Below are positions 47,395 to 58,690 of a stretch of DNA of 64,000 nt, piece after piece. The translations under genes were made by a program, and so were the position numbers. The stretch is taken from assembly GCA_004431415.1 (NCBI GenBank), contig QPMI01000524.1:1-64000 (forward strand), written 5' to 3'. The DNA is from Cyanophora paradoxa. Taxonomy: Eukaryota; Glaucocystophyceae; Cyanophorales; Cyanophoraceae. Numbering within the stretch: the stretch's first letter is position 1; every line of letters starts with the position of its first letter. Below the pieces are notes generated by a model. That model was not told where the DNA came from. It saw only the letters and a list, made by a program, of their open reading frames with translations, and ran no database searches.

Positions 47395-49426
47395 TCAGTC
47401 GTCAAGTACTATTTCGTCGACGACCTCGAAAGGGTGGTAGCCGGCTCGTGACCGAGACATCTCTTCGACGAGGACGGTAATACGAAGCGCGAGCCGGGCG
47501 GATCGATCGAGGATGGCAGCGAGAGTCTCAGAGGCGCCCATGGCTGCCGCGTGCACCGCCTTGACCGAATCCTCATCGGCCCACTGGATGATGTGAGAGG
47601 CACGGTTGCAGATGCTGGTGACCGACCGGAGCCCCTGCTGTATGTCGGCCACAAGGCCGCTGCGCTGAGACCGAGCAGCGAGAAATGCCTGGAAGTGGCC
47701 GGCCACCGCGCGCGTCACAGTGACAACTCCAGCGACCGATGGCGTGTCGTAGAAGACCTCGGCGAGACTGTTGGACGCACCGAACGCTGCAGCAGCTGCA
47801 GAAGCTGCATACAGTGGAATACGGCGGGAGGACAAGAGGAGGCCACCGACAAGCCCGAGAGCGGCAAGCCGAGGGCAGTTGCGGGCGACTTGTGCTATAG
47901 AGCTGACCAGAATGCCGTGCACTTCAGGCGCGGGGGCCGCTATAGGAATCACGAGGCGCTCGAGGGTGTCCGATGAGAGGCGCATAGCAAAGTCCGATAC
48001 GAGACGCGTATTGTACTTGTGATCGAAGATGCGATGAGCAGAAAGGTCGAGGGATACAAGATATTTGAGATTGTGGATGAGGTCGGCGACGTGGATGAGT
48101 TTCTCGGGCAGCACGGGGCTGCGCAGAACCTCGAGGGACCACGGTAGGTAGTTAACATCTATGCACCCGCCGGGTACTGACGGGATCGAGTTCTCAAAGT
48201 GAGTAATGTGATTCTGCAGATGGTCGTCCATCCACTCAAAATCAAACAGACTGCGGAGATTGACACGCATGGTTGACGGGGCCGCCACTGCCGGCGACGG
48301 CACCACGTGCGTGCGCGAAGCCCATGACTCGTAATCACCAAAGATGTCGAAGCTGACCATCGGAGAGTCGCACTCAAATGTGATCTCGACGGGCGCTCGC
48401 AACAACGGAGGTATGAAGTACAGCCCCTCGTGTGCATGACCCACGGGAAGGGACCCTCGGACGATAACCGACCGAGCATCGAGCCGCGACTCGACGAAGT
48501 GACAGCTGTTGGTTGCGCACTGGTACGCAATGGCGCCCGTAGATATCTCGAGCCGGTCAAGGAAGAACGGACCAAGGACCAGCCTCCGAATCTGCGACGA
48601 GTGCATGTGATTAAAATGCAGGATCACTTGTAAAAGTAGAACAGGAGTAAATTTCGCTGTTGCTTCAAAGATACCAGCGATGAGACGGCGAACCTATCAA
48701 CATAGCAGGAGCGGGGGGCAGTGGTGCCAGGCAGCGGCAAAGGCTTGAAATGCAGAGCGTCCAGGCCTTCGAGCTCATTGGATGCCAGATCATCAAAGAC
48801 GAGCACCTTGGCCGACGTGTTCTTGGCGACGACGTACCATTTGCCGTGCACGGGGCGCGCGTTCCCGGGTGGGCGGCGCTAGTGGACAGGGCGAGTGACC
48901 ACTGATCTGCCGGGATGGCTGCTGGCCCATCGAAATCGGAAGGCCGAAAAGATTCGTTGACGATAACGTCCAAGAACTTCGCGATGTACGGATGCCGACG
49001 GGGCGGGACGTCGAAGATGCGCGATACGACGCGGAGTAGGCTGCTCTTGCCAGAGAGGAGGTGGTGGACCCAGCGACCGAGGAAGGCAAGAATAGGCGCG
49101 GTGTGCTGTTCACTAGAAAGGGGCTCCGCAGGGTTGACGTAGCCGACGTCGCGGAGCGCCGCGTCGAGGTCGAGAACGACGCCGCGCTTCCCGTGATAAG
49201 GGACCACGGACGACGACGACATGAAAATACTGCGGGCCCGCCGATGCGTGTGTGCGAACGCCACAGCCGAACGGGGGTCTGATCCGAGGTGACGCATGAT
49301 TTCGGCCATCACCAGGTCTGGGAGCCCGTCCAGAGGAGAGAACCTGGAACGGATAGTGGTCGTGTGATAATCAGTCCGTACGCGCTCAGCGGCCGGAGGT
49401 GGTCGGGTGCGGGGCGCTGGAGGCAT
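47395..49426 (-). CDS. F-box-like protein with two frame breaks
   Basis: From the ATG at 49,426 the N-terminal region is Pro/Arg-rich, then SPLDGLPDLVMAEIMRHLGS with AVAFAHTHRRARSIF forms an F-box-like motif (Skp1-binding, SCF ligase). The body continues through VDFPPRRHPYIAKFL-like segments into VVAKNTSAKVLVFDDLASNE and then a 410-codon open frame with leucine-rich segments (LIHNLKYLVSLDLSAHRIFD, ARNCPRLAALGLVGGLLL) ending at 47,395. Two frame changes have no splice sites. One is near 48,855, in a GC-rich run. The other is near 48,660 (GCGAAATTT), where one extra A would join SLKQQR to KFTPVLLLQV. The pieces are therefore probably one gene with base losses or sequencing errors. Confidence 0.55.
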
Positions 49427-49479
49427 AGGGTGGGGTAGAAGCAAAGAGTGCAGTCTGGAAGCGTGGGCCTGGGCTTGAG

Positions 49480-51140
49480 GGTGACGGGGAGTTGAAGGGG
49501 GGCGGCCGGGACGAGGAGCTGGAGGGCAGCAAGGGGAAGGGGTCTGGGTGCGGCAGAGCAGGTTGATGGAAGACTCGGCCCGGGCGGGCGAGCAAAGACG
49601 ACGGGGGCGAACAGCGGAGCACAGGGAGGGTTTGAAAGGCCCATTTGGAGTTTCGGTGAGGGCTTTAAACTAATATTCGAAGTACAGTCCAACAGTGCGC
49701 ACGTGCACGGCTCCGCGGCCGCCGGAGCGACATCCGGATCCGCCGGGAAGACTCTCGCTGGATCTTCAGAAGGAGGACACGCCGTGCCAGACGTAGAAGC
49801 AGATACAGGGGCATCAGCTGAAGAGAACCTGCTGAGCGATGAGCACAGCCGAATTTCGGACAACCGTCTAGCTGCATGCGCCATGCTAGCTGGATGCACG
49901 TGCGCACCCAATCGGCAAATCCGGAGGTGATGCAGCTGCTCCTGCAGATGGGGCATCTGTGGCTCACCTAAACGCAGCTGCAGATCCATGGGGGACAGAA
50001 TAAAGGGGCGGACCGGGCAAGCTGTTCGTAGTGCGATTCGCAGGTCGACCACGCTTTGAGGGAGGCCTGCGAGCGAGATTGTGCAGCGTGTCGAGACGGA
50101 CTGAGCGGTAGGGCGCATGGCGGGGCGCGCAGCGTGCAGCGCACCCTACGGGGACGCGAACATCGGCGATGGGATTTGCTTCAACGTCCGTCGACTCCGT
50201 AGACTTCGGTTTGCAATGGCGGGCCCTGCGGCAACGAGAGTAGACAAAGTACATGAGTGCGTGCGGAACAAGACGAACAGGCCCGATTCAGGCGCGCGGG
50301 CACCGAGTCTTCACCATGACCGCGCGTCCGATGGCTACAGGTGAGAACGGCCGGGCGACGGCAGATTTTTGTAATATGCCGATCAGCCGCAGAGGAGGCC
50401 TGATTAGCACGGGGGGGTATCATTAAGGCGGCAAAACTGGCAATAGAAACCGGCTGCGATCCGGCGGCGAAACAGCCGTAGGGAGAGCAGACCCACCTGT
50501 TAAATTGGACGGGTACGTGCGGCCAGGTAGACATGAGCCGCCGATGATCTGCAGATTCGTGCACAGTCGCTGACCTGGCTGTAAGCGCGACGGCGAAGCG
50601 CGAGCTCGGCGCCTGCAATAAAACTACATGGAAGGATGCGGTGCTACATCTGGTGACCCCCAGGGTGCGGGCTGTCACACGCACGACCGGCGAAAGCGCG
50701 CGCCGCTGTCAGAGGAAAATTAATTCGGTGCACAAACAGAGTACACGATTGACACGGAAGATCACAAGTTCCCTTCGGAAGTCCCAGTGATGCGGGAGAG
50801 CACTTCGCGCGCAGCGCCGACTTCCGAACTTGGCACAACGGACAATACGGTGACTGTGTACGTTCATATATGGCTTCCGAATAACAAACATTCACTTATA
50901 ATAATGCTCAGGATCGAAGAAGCACGAGAAAGCATCGATAATTCAAATCCATCGCCAAGCCACGTGACGACCTCGGACGACAATTCTGGTGGGTATATAC
51001 CCTATAAATCAGAAGTCATGTGGATATGGTGCACTAAACCAAATTGTCATGTCAGCCCCGCCCCGAATTCTGCAGCGGCGGCTACTTATATAATAAAATA
51101 TATTTGACATGACAGAAAGCACCGCAGCCCCCTAATCAAC
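49480..51140. other. Stretch with weak coding signal
   Basis: A minus-strand open frame from about 50,118 (containing QLHHLRICRLGAHVHPASMA, with His and Cys) runs toward the F-box gene and may be an upstream gene or 5' exon, but composition is Pro/Ser-rich and no start or splice site is convincing. 50,150-51,140 shows no supportable gene on either strand. Confidence 0.25.
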
Positions 51141-51150
51141 AGTCCTATAG

Positions 51151-51854
51151 CTAGTAGTCTTCAGACGAATCATATCCACATACATGGTCATCGCAGCAGT
51201 CCATTTCATTGCAGCAGAGACGATTGCAGATTTCGCCGCGGTCCTTGCCGTGTGTAAGGTCCTCTCCTGGCGCTGCTGGTGGTGCATGTCTCTCATTCCT
51301 GGCACGAGGATCGCCGTATCCCCGATAATGAATGTTCCGCTTCAGAATCCGCCGACAGCGTATAACTGTGTGATTGGGGCAGAAGGTTGTGACAAAGAAG
51401 TAATCAAGCGCGCCCATGCGGGCATGAGCCCATGTTCGATCGGTACAGACATCGCATTTTATCATCTCGCTGCTATGTTCCTCACAGTAGAGGCTGCACA
51501 ACAAGGGCGTCAGCTCCCGTCAGATATGTTGGTTTTGTGAGTAGGGTTGCAATTGAACACTTAAACGTCAGATATACACCACGCGAACCTGCCACAATCT
51601 TCCGATGAGCAACGGTATACCGTATGCTGACGACCGCAAGTACTGGCCATGGAGGGTTCGTGCAAGTCGTCATTGCAGAAAAGAATAGGACAGCCAGTGA
51701 CGGATGAACACTGAGCAGCAGGGCACGGTCCGTACGCATGTGCACACGCGACGGCAATCTCATCCCCGGAACACGCTGCAGTCGAAGTAGGAGGTGGAAC
51801 GGCTTCAGCTGACGGCACCATTACTATATGCTGGATCGAAATAACGTACCCCAA
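51151..51854 (-). CDS. Cys/His-rich, probably zinc-binding protein, two exons
   Basis: Exon 1 starts MGYVISIQHIVMVPSAEAVP at 51,854 and includes CAHAYGPCPAAQCSS, GCPILFCNDDLH and YRCSSEDC. A short intron (donor near 51,595, acceptor TTGTGCAG near 51,494) leads to exon 2 with LYCEEHSSEMIKCDVCTD, FCPNHTVIRCRR, and CNRLCCNEMDCCDDHVCGYD at the acidic C-terminus. Cys and His occur in pairs spaced 2-4 apart throughout, as in multi-site zinc proteins such as RING/B-box relatives, but no single domain fits. The function is unknown. Confidence 0.5.
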
Positions 51855-51939
51855 ACGGGTACCCTAGTCGCTTCATGGCTCAGATCCATACATGACCCAG
51901 GCTCCATGCATCTACTTAAGCTTGCCTGCGAGCATGCCG

Positions 51940-52120
51940 GGCTTGCCGCCCGCTCTTCCTCCGCCTAGCCCCCGCCCTTGCCCTTTGCCCCCCCTGCCCC
52001 GGCCCCCGCCCCCTCCTCCCCCACCGCCGCCGCATCCTCATCGTCCGCGGTCCTTGCCGCAAGGAGAGTGCCGCGGCGGGGGCCGGGAGGCCCGGCGGCT
52101 TTCATGCCGGCGGAGATGTA
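51940..52120. repeat. C-rich low-complexity tract
   Basis: Long C-runs on the plus strand (GCCCCCCCTGCCCCGGCCCC type) with CCGCCGCCG triplets. It resembles the pyrimidine-rich start of the LINE-like element at 55,838 in composition only. No tail or target duplication was found. Confidence 0.4.
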
Positions 52121-52489
52121 GAAGGCGAGTTAGGCCGCAATGAGGCCGCCCCCTGTCCCCACCCAGCAAACTCTTTAATTACAGGGATCGAGGCATATTA
52201 TGATTCGTACGTAATATGCCCTCCACACCGTATAACTGGAAAACTAAAATTATAGATAGTGCTGTTCCGCGGATCGTTTGCGATAACGCAGCAATCACGC
52301 AGCACAAGTTGCCGTGGAGGGCAACATTCCAGCAATGACACAATTCCTGTCTCGATCATAACACCCGCAATGTGCGTCAAATTCAGCCTGGACGAGTTCA
52401 GCCCAGTTCAGACACGCAAAGCAAAAAAAGAGACATGCACCCCTCAAATGTTAGAATCAGTGGAGCAGACATTTTGGACAAAATCAGTT

Positions 52490-54248
52490 TCAGCAGATGC
52501 AAGACAAATCGAAATTCCCGAAACTCCAGCATCGTCCGTTCCTACGAAAGGAATCAATCAAAAACCCAAGCCAGAGAAACAAGAGCATATACACATTGCA
52601 AGTACTTGCAAATATTCCCAAAGAAACCGCGCCGGAATTAGGGTCCGGCATCATTATCTTGCACACTGAGTCTGCAAGGTCACCCTTGATTTTATCATAA
52701 TACTGTTCTGCGTTGGGCAACATCATGCATTCCTCATTCAGCGGACTGCAATGCAAAGGGCAGTCCGCATCGATGCGAATGTAAAATCCAAATATCCTGA
52801 GTTGGTCCGATATAGTTGAAAAAAACTCCGACAATCGGACAGTTTCTGCTTCAATTGTTGAGTGGCGCCGTAGTGCACCTAGTGACACCATAGAATGATA
52901 GGACTGCAATACTATGCCGCCCAGAAACAATGGCTTCTTTCGTTCCTCCAGAACGGTCTGAAGGCGCGCAAGATCTGATTCCCTGGCATTCAAACAGATA
53001 TCCAGCTGTGCTTCGAATAGTAACGGACACGCCTGATTTCCTCAAGCGTGAAATAAAGTTTCGCACCCGTGAAATTAGAGCAGACGGATAAGGACCGCAA
53101 AATGGGAGGTAGGCAATACATCTCTCATCAGCTGATTTAATGGTTGGTCCTTTGCGCAGAGGAAACGCAGTAGATATTGAAACACCCAATTCACTGAGGA
53201 TTGACTGGTTGGCCACCTCGTTCAAGGAATTCAATAATTTACTGGAAAATTCCTTCAGAACGACATCCATACACGGCCGATTTTGCTGTTCACTGGCTGT
53301 CTGTGACGGGAAAGAAAAGGATCGCTTCAGAATTAGATGGACACGTCACAGTGTAAATCAGATTCACGAACCAACGCGTTATAACTGCTCGATGGGGATC
53401 CGTACGAAACTCGACGTTCCCGAACCAGGCACAATTCGACAAGTAACTCATCCGCACGCCCAGAGTGACTGATGAGACGAGGCAGTTCTACCAGTATTTC
53501 GTCCGTGGGTGCTGTGATAAAAACCATCCTCGTAACACTTCCCAAAACCTAGACGAGGACGCAGGGTGTAAGATATGTATAATACGTGTCCTCGGCATCA
53601 TAAGACGCGCACGTGCTCAAGAAGACCATTCTTAGGGTGCGACACTAGCATCCCAACAGCCTGTAACGGTTTATAAGCTTGAATTGCGCTCATTGCGTTC
53701 CCCATGAACAAAAAGAGACGCACTTTCGAGAATGACTCAACACTTATATGAATGAGACCATTAGGTTTCCGCAAAAGGCCGCATCCATCTCGCACGAAGA
53801 ACACAGCTTTGACGGGTTTGAAATTTCGAGCCTAAATCACAGGGGAAATTAGATTGAACCACTGCCAATGCAAAATACATCATGAACATCATCACGTACG
53901 ACTCTTCTCCAGCTTTGACAGATTCTTCCGAGCACACAGACGACGGCCCTGTATTGATTGTTGCAGATAAAGTTCGCAATTATAAGGAAAATTCCAGGAT
54001 TCTCGAACACCTGCCCGAAAGCAGTGACGCTACAATTTTACATGATATAGAAGTATGTTAACCTGCTGCACTAGGTCCCGCATACGTGACCCTAGGCAAG
54101 GGGTCACACAGCGTGACATAGACGACCGCAACAGAGCAACGTACGCGTTATCCGAGTGGAGATCATTGCAAGGCAATAGGATATAATTCCAGGAGTAAAC
54201 GTAGGCCGTTGAGGACACGCCGCCGGTCGCGAGTATACGCGGATCCAA
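52490..54248 (-). CDS. Large spliced gene, F-box-like N-terminal region
   Basis: Exons joined in frame on the minus strand: SRMRDLVQQ (ends about 54,061) to VFENPGIFLIIANFICNNQY through GRICQSWRRVARNFKPVK (intron with GTACGT donor near 53,910), KPNGLIHISVESFSKVRLFL, then across a GTGCGC intron to VLGSVTRMVFITAPTDEIL. A further intron leads to TASEQQNRPCMDVVLKEFSS (53,290), FCGPYPSALISR, a 61-nt intron, and CLNARESDLARLQTVLEERK. It ends in a long helical segment with GDLADSV and a hydrophobic VYMLLFLWLGFLIDSF. The VxxxxxICQSWRRVA segment resembles an F-box end. No other domain is recognised. The consistent introns argue for an expressed gene of about 500 residues. Confidence 0.5.
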
Positions 54249-54795
54249 CTCCGGCGGTCAACGATGCGCGTGAGATAAAAGCAAAGCGGCGGCAGGCATG
54301 AGCACGAGATTGCGCACAGGACGGAGGCGGTGAGGGCGGCGGACGACTACGATGCAGTGACGGTTACGGGCGGGATCTGAGCCATATTCCTGCAACACCT
54401 GTAAGCTCTGGCCGACCACGGACCACTACACAAGAAAGTCTGCACCCGAGCAGCCTAAAACAAGGTAACGAGCACGCACTTCGACAAGGCAATAAGACTT
54501 AATTCCGGGAGTAATCGTAGGCCGTTGAGGACACGCCGCCGGTCGCGAGCATACGCAGATCCTACTCCGGCGGTCAACGACGCGCGTGAGACAAGCGGCG
54601 GCAGACATGAGCACGAAGCTGCGCACAGGACGGAGGCAGTGAGAGCGGCGGACGACTACGATGCAGTGACAATTACGGGCAGGATCTGAGCCATATTCCT
54701 GCAACATCTGTAAGCTCTGGCCGACCACGGACCACTACGCAAGAAAGTCTGCACCCGCGCAGCCTAAAACAAGGTAACGAGCACGCACTTCGGAA
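54169..54795. repeat. Tandem duplication, ~316-bp unit, two copies
   Basis: 54,169-54,485 and 54,486-54,795 are about 95% alike over CAAGGCAATA, then CGTAGGCCGTTGAGGACACG, GGCGGACGACTACGATGCAG and CCGACCACGGACCACTAC. The unit includes the first coding bases of the 52.5-54.2 kb gene, so the gene's 5' end or promoter has been duplicated. Confidence 0.9.
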
Positions 54796-55269
54796 ATAAA
54801 CAGCACCTACGGACGGACCGGAGCAAATCCCGGACGGCCGGGAATGCCTGCAACCCTGTAAAGGTGTACCGGGCGGCAATTCACAGGGTATACCCCCAGT
54901 ACATACCGACGGACGTACGTACACAAAAAGTGCACATCCGGGATCCAATGCACAGCGAGCCGGCCCCGGAAATGCACAGCTTGATGTTCCGCAATGCGAA
55001 GTTGCTTCGTTGTCGCTTCCGCCTACCTTCTCCTGTACGCGTGTCTACATCCCATTGCACGCCCAACATGCAGCCTATACCGATGCAGGCGTCATCAAGC
55101 ATTCACAACCCAGATACGAATAGAACGGTGGCTCAAGCCGAAGAGTAGATATAAGCACAGATTTTTGCAGGGAAAATAGACAGCTCGCAACCCGGCATAT
55201 GCTTAATTTACGAGGTATGAGTGCATACACAAGGCACAAGGCAGAGAGTATGTCGTTCAACATCAGTTC

Positions 55270-55823
55270 CCTCGATTCAAATGTGACGGTGGTCTACTTA
55301 CTATTACTAACCGGAAAACCTACTGCCAAGTTATGCTCTGACAAAAACGACAGTTCGGGGGGGGACTTCTTCTTCGCAAACAATGAAGCGACAGATCTAG
55401 ACGAATCAGCTGCATCCAGCTTGTCCACTATATCCGAAATGGACGGCACATTTACTAAGTGTCGCAGATAGTCATAAATCTCTCTCATTCCAACCCCACT
55501 TGTAAAGGGAGCAGCCAGTAGCGGTACTAACATCTCCTCCCGGGTCGCAAGCAGATATCCAATCTGAGACCCAAATTAAACACCGAGTGACCATGAGCAC
55601 CCATGCCAGGAAAAAAAAGCACCTCGTATAACGTAAACGTCACGTCGGCCCTCGAGATATCAAACCCAAAGAAATTGGAACATGCAGCATTAAATCTAGA
55701 TTTCTCGGCATCGACATCCTGAAACGAAGTCAGAACAACATCAGCAGGAGAGTAGCAAGTCGAAAAATTACGAATACCTGTATCGATGATCCAGAGCTTG
55801 ACGTACCGGCAGCCTAGTCGCAC
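55270..55823 (-). CDS. Partial spliced gene next to the LINE-like insertion
   Basis: Minus-strand exons read LGCRYVKLWIIDT, an intron with a TTTCAG acceptor near 55,720, then FFGFDISRADVTFTLYEVLF and FNLGLRLDICLRPG, then REIYDYLRHLVNVPSISDIV and ending LAVGFPVSNSK. LRLDICLRPG echoes LDICLNARESD in the next gene downstream, so the two may be distant paralogues. The 5' part of the gene is cut off by the 2-kb insertion that begins 14 bp beyond. No function can be assigned. Confidence 0.4.
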
Positions 55824-55837
55824 ATTAATTTAAATTG
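55824..55837. repeat. Target-site duplication, left copy
   Basis: ATTAATTTAAATTG, identical to 57,845-57,858, flanking the LINE-like insertion. Confidence 0.9.
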
Positions 55838-57844
55838 ATGCTGCGCCGTCCCCTCCTGCTCTGGCCCCTGTAGTGACCCTTGGGCCCATTCCTATTCCTG
55901 CTCTCGCTGCCCCTCTCGACGCTCCTTTCCCCCCATTCCCTGCGGTCCCGATCCCTGTGCTCCTTGGCCCTCTGGCCCCGCCTCTGCCTCCTCCCTCCTT
56001 ACAACTTGCTGTCACGGGGCCTCTTCACTTGCCTGTTCCCCGGCAGGTCCCTGGTCATCTTGCAGCTCCATACCCCTTCTTACCTCTTCCCCTTGCTCCT
56101 CCACTTCCGCCCCTGCGAGGCCCTCTTTCTGACGTCCTCCTGGTTCAGCCCCCTCTTCAGCCCATCCTTCTTGCCCCCGCTTCTGCAACTGTGACGCTGG
56201 GCGGCACTATCTTTTTGCATGCCCCTACCGCCTCTACGTCCCCGGTCTCTTTGCATCTGCATCCACTTTCCCGGATCCGCTTGCAGGCCCCCTCGCCTCC
56301 AGAGCTCGCCATCACTTCGGCCTCCCTCGCCTCCGCTCTCGATTCTCCATACCCTTCGAATAGCCGCCTTCTCTCTCCTCCTCCGCCCTCCCTCCCCCCC
56401 TCGAGCTCCGGGTCCTCGGCCTCTGCCCCGCTTCCGAGTGTTGGCGAGACTGTCCTCTTTTCGGTCTCCCCGTCATTCCGGCTCCCTGCTCCCCCTTCGG
56501 CGCCTCGGGTCCCATATGCGGGTCCTATCCCGCTTCCTGGCGCTCGTGAGATTCGCCGCCGGCGCCCTCGTCGGGCCCTTGCGCCCTCGAGCTCGTCTCT
56601 CTCTGCGCCGCCCATGGCCATGACCTCCGTGTCATCTGATCCGGCGCCACCCGACCTTTCTCCAGCTTCGCTGCCCTCTCTTCGGCGCCGGCAGCGATCC
56701 CCGTCACCTGCTCGCGGCCCTTCCCCTGCCTCCGACCCTTCCTCGGCCCCCTCCTCGCCTAGGCCTCTTCCGTCTCGTCGGCCCCCGCCGCATTCCCGTC
56801 GGCGGATCTCTCGATCGACCCTGGACTCTCCGCCTGCCACTGTCTGCGGGGTACCTCCGCCGCCGTGTTCGGCGCCGGCTGTCAGTACTTTGCTCGGTAG
56901 CTCCCCGTCGTGGCTCCTCGGGGCCTCTTCGTCGTCGTCGTTCGCTGGGTTCCGGCTCCGGGTCAGATTTCTCGCCGGGCTTACCTTCTCCTGGCTCTGC
57001 TCCTGGGCCCTCAGCTCCGGGACCGGCTTCCCCGATCTCCTCCCGGACTCGTGGTCGTACCCGTCGCCGGCTTGCCGAGCCTGCGGCTCCTTCTACTTCC
57101 CCCGGCGGTTTGCCGGGCCGGACCCTCCGGCCTTTGTTCTTGATACCGGACTGCCGCCTTTGCCTTCGTCTTCTGCTTCGCTGGTCGCGATCGTATCCCG
57201 CCGGCGCCGGCGTACTTCTTCGTCTTCTAGTTTAGTTCGGTCTGGTTCGGATTCTGATCGTAGTGTTGATGCTAGAGTTAGTTTCAATACTAGCTATAGT
57301 CCTCGTGCTCGACCTGTTGTTCGCCGTCGTTTGCAGTTCGATTGCCCGCCTCGACCCTGGCCGGCTTTAGTGATTCCTTTGACTGTCCTTTTGCCTGCTC
57401 TTGATCCGCCTGCTCCGCCTCCTGTGTCCTCCTCGACCTCGTGCCGTAGCTCTGCCCTTTCGCATCGTCCTGCTTCGCCTCCGCCTCCATGTCGTCTTGT
57501 TGTTCCTCTTACTTGTCTTCTTCCTGTTATTTATCTTTCTCAATTTTGTCCCCCGCTTCTTAGTGATGTAATTCCTTCTGATATTGATGGTATCTCTAGC
57601 TCTGGCTCTTCTTCGTGTCAGTTATCCTCTGTCCCTAGATCTGCTCGATTTATCGTCTCTTCTCGCTATCGATCTGTCTCGAGCTCTGTGTCTTTCCTTT
57701 TTTATTGTCGATTTTGGCTCTTTGTCTTATCTTTCTTCGTGCTCTTGTCTTAGTTATTTTGCTTTTTTGTCTTTATGCCCCCTGGGCAGCCCCCGCAGTG
57801 CTGGTGTCTAGAGACTGTGGCCGGTAATTCACCAAAAAAAAAAA
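55838..57844 (+). mobile_element. Poly(A)-tailed, 5'-truncated LINE-like insertion
   Basis: 2,007 bp bounded by a perfect 14-bp target-site duplication and ending in CACC followed by an A11 tail. These are signatures of target-primed reverse transcription. The plus strand is strikingly pyrimidine-rich, with C- then T-dominated Ser/Pro codons. A frame stays open from the first base to 57,753 without an initiating ATG, as expected of 5' truncation. Its Ser/Pro/Arg-rich product shows no reverse transcriptase, endonuclease or zinc knuckle, and the openness is partly due to scarcity of A. It could be the 3' end of a LINE with an unusual second frame, or a non-autonomous partner mobilised in trans. 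Confidence 0.8.
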
Positions 57845-57858
57845 ATTAATTTAAATTG
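57845..57858. repeat. Target-site duplication, right copy
   Basis: ATTAATTTAAATTG directly after the A tail, identical to 55,824-55,837. Confidence 0.9.
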
Positions 57859-58084
57859 TACCCACGAGGCGAAAATTAAACGTTACCTGTACATGAGTCG
57901 ATGGCTCTAGACTCGGCATCCCCGGAGGCAGAAAGGCTGGAAACACGGGCAGCACCCCGCCATGCCTGCAAGACGTGCGAGCTCGGACGTCACCATGTCA
58001 ACTATAAGCAAGAGGCGACTCACGAAAAGGGGACGGCGGGGACAGCGGCCGATATCGGCGTGCCGACGGCCGAGAGCGGTGCCT

Positions 58085-58690
58085 GAGCCGAAGGACTGCA
58101 ACGCGTCTAAGCTCGAAGAACGGAGAAGGCTGGCGAAACCGAGAGGCGGCGCACAGAACCAGGGCGGGAGGAGCTGCATTCGTCGAGTGCGCGCCGACGG
58201 CCTCGAGCTGCACCTGGGCCGGAGGACTGCAACGGGCGTAAGATTCTGCGCCCGACGCAACAGGCAAAGGGGTCGAAGCCTATAGGAGGCTGGCAAAAGC
58301 GAGAGGCGGCGCACAGAACGAGAGCGGGAGGGGCTGCATTCGTCGAGTGCGCGCCGACGGCCTCGAGATGCACCTGGGCCGGAGGACTGCAACACGTTTA
58401 AGCTCGAAGAGGAGGAGGCTGGCAAAAGCGAGAGGCGGCGCACAGAACCGGGGCGGGAGGGGCTGCATTCGTCGAGTGCGTCGAGTGCGCGCCGACGTCC
58501 TCGAGCTGCACCTGGGCCGAAGGACTGCAACGCGTATAAGCTCAAAGCCCGGAGGAGGCTGGCAAAAGCGAGAGGCAGCACACAGAAGCCGGGCGGAGGG
58601 GGTGCATTCGTCGAGTCCGCGCCGATGATGGACGACGGACGCGAGCCTCCTTCCATGAGTGGCACCGGCACCAACGACCTGCAACGCACG
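58085..58690. repeat. Tandem repeats, ~150-bp units
   Basis: Four to five units around GGACTGCAACGCGT-TAAGCTC, GGAGGAGGCTGGCAAAAGCG, AGAGGCGGCGCACAGAACC and GCTGCATTCGTCGAGTGCGC. Unit length varies by small indels. It underlies the Arg/Pro-rich C-terminal reading of the gene at 58,280-60,431, which may really end before it. Confidence 0.8.

Noticed and set aside
55873-57753. 626-codon frame as a host Ser/Pro-rich protein gene.
   Set aside because: It lies wholly inside an insertion with target duplications and an A tail, has no ATG at the start, and its openness follows from pyrimidine-rich composition.
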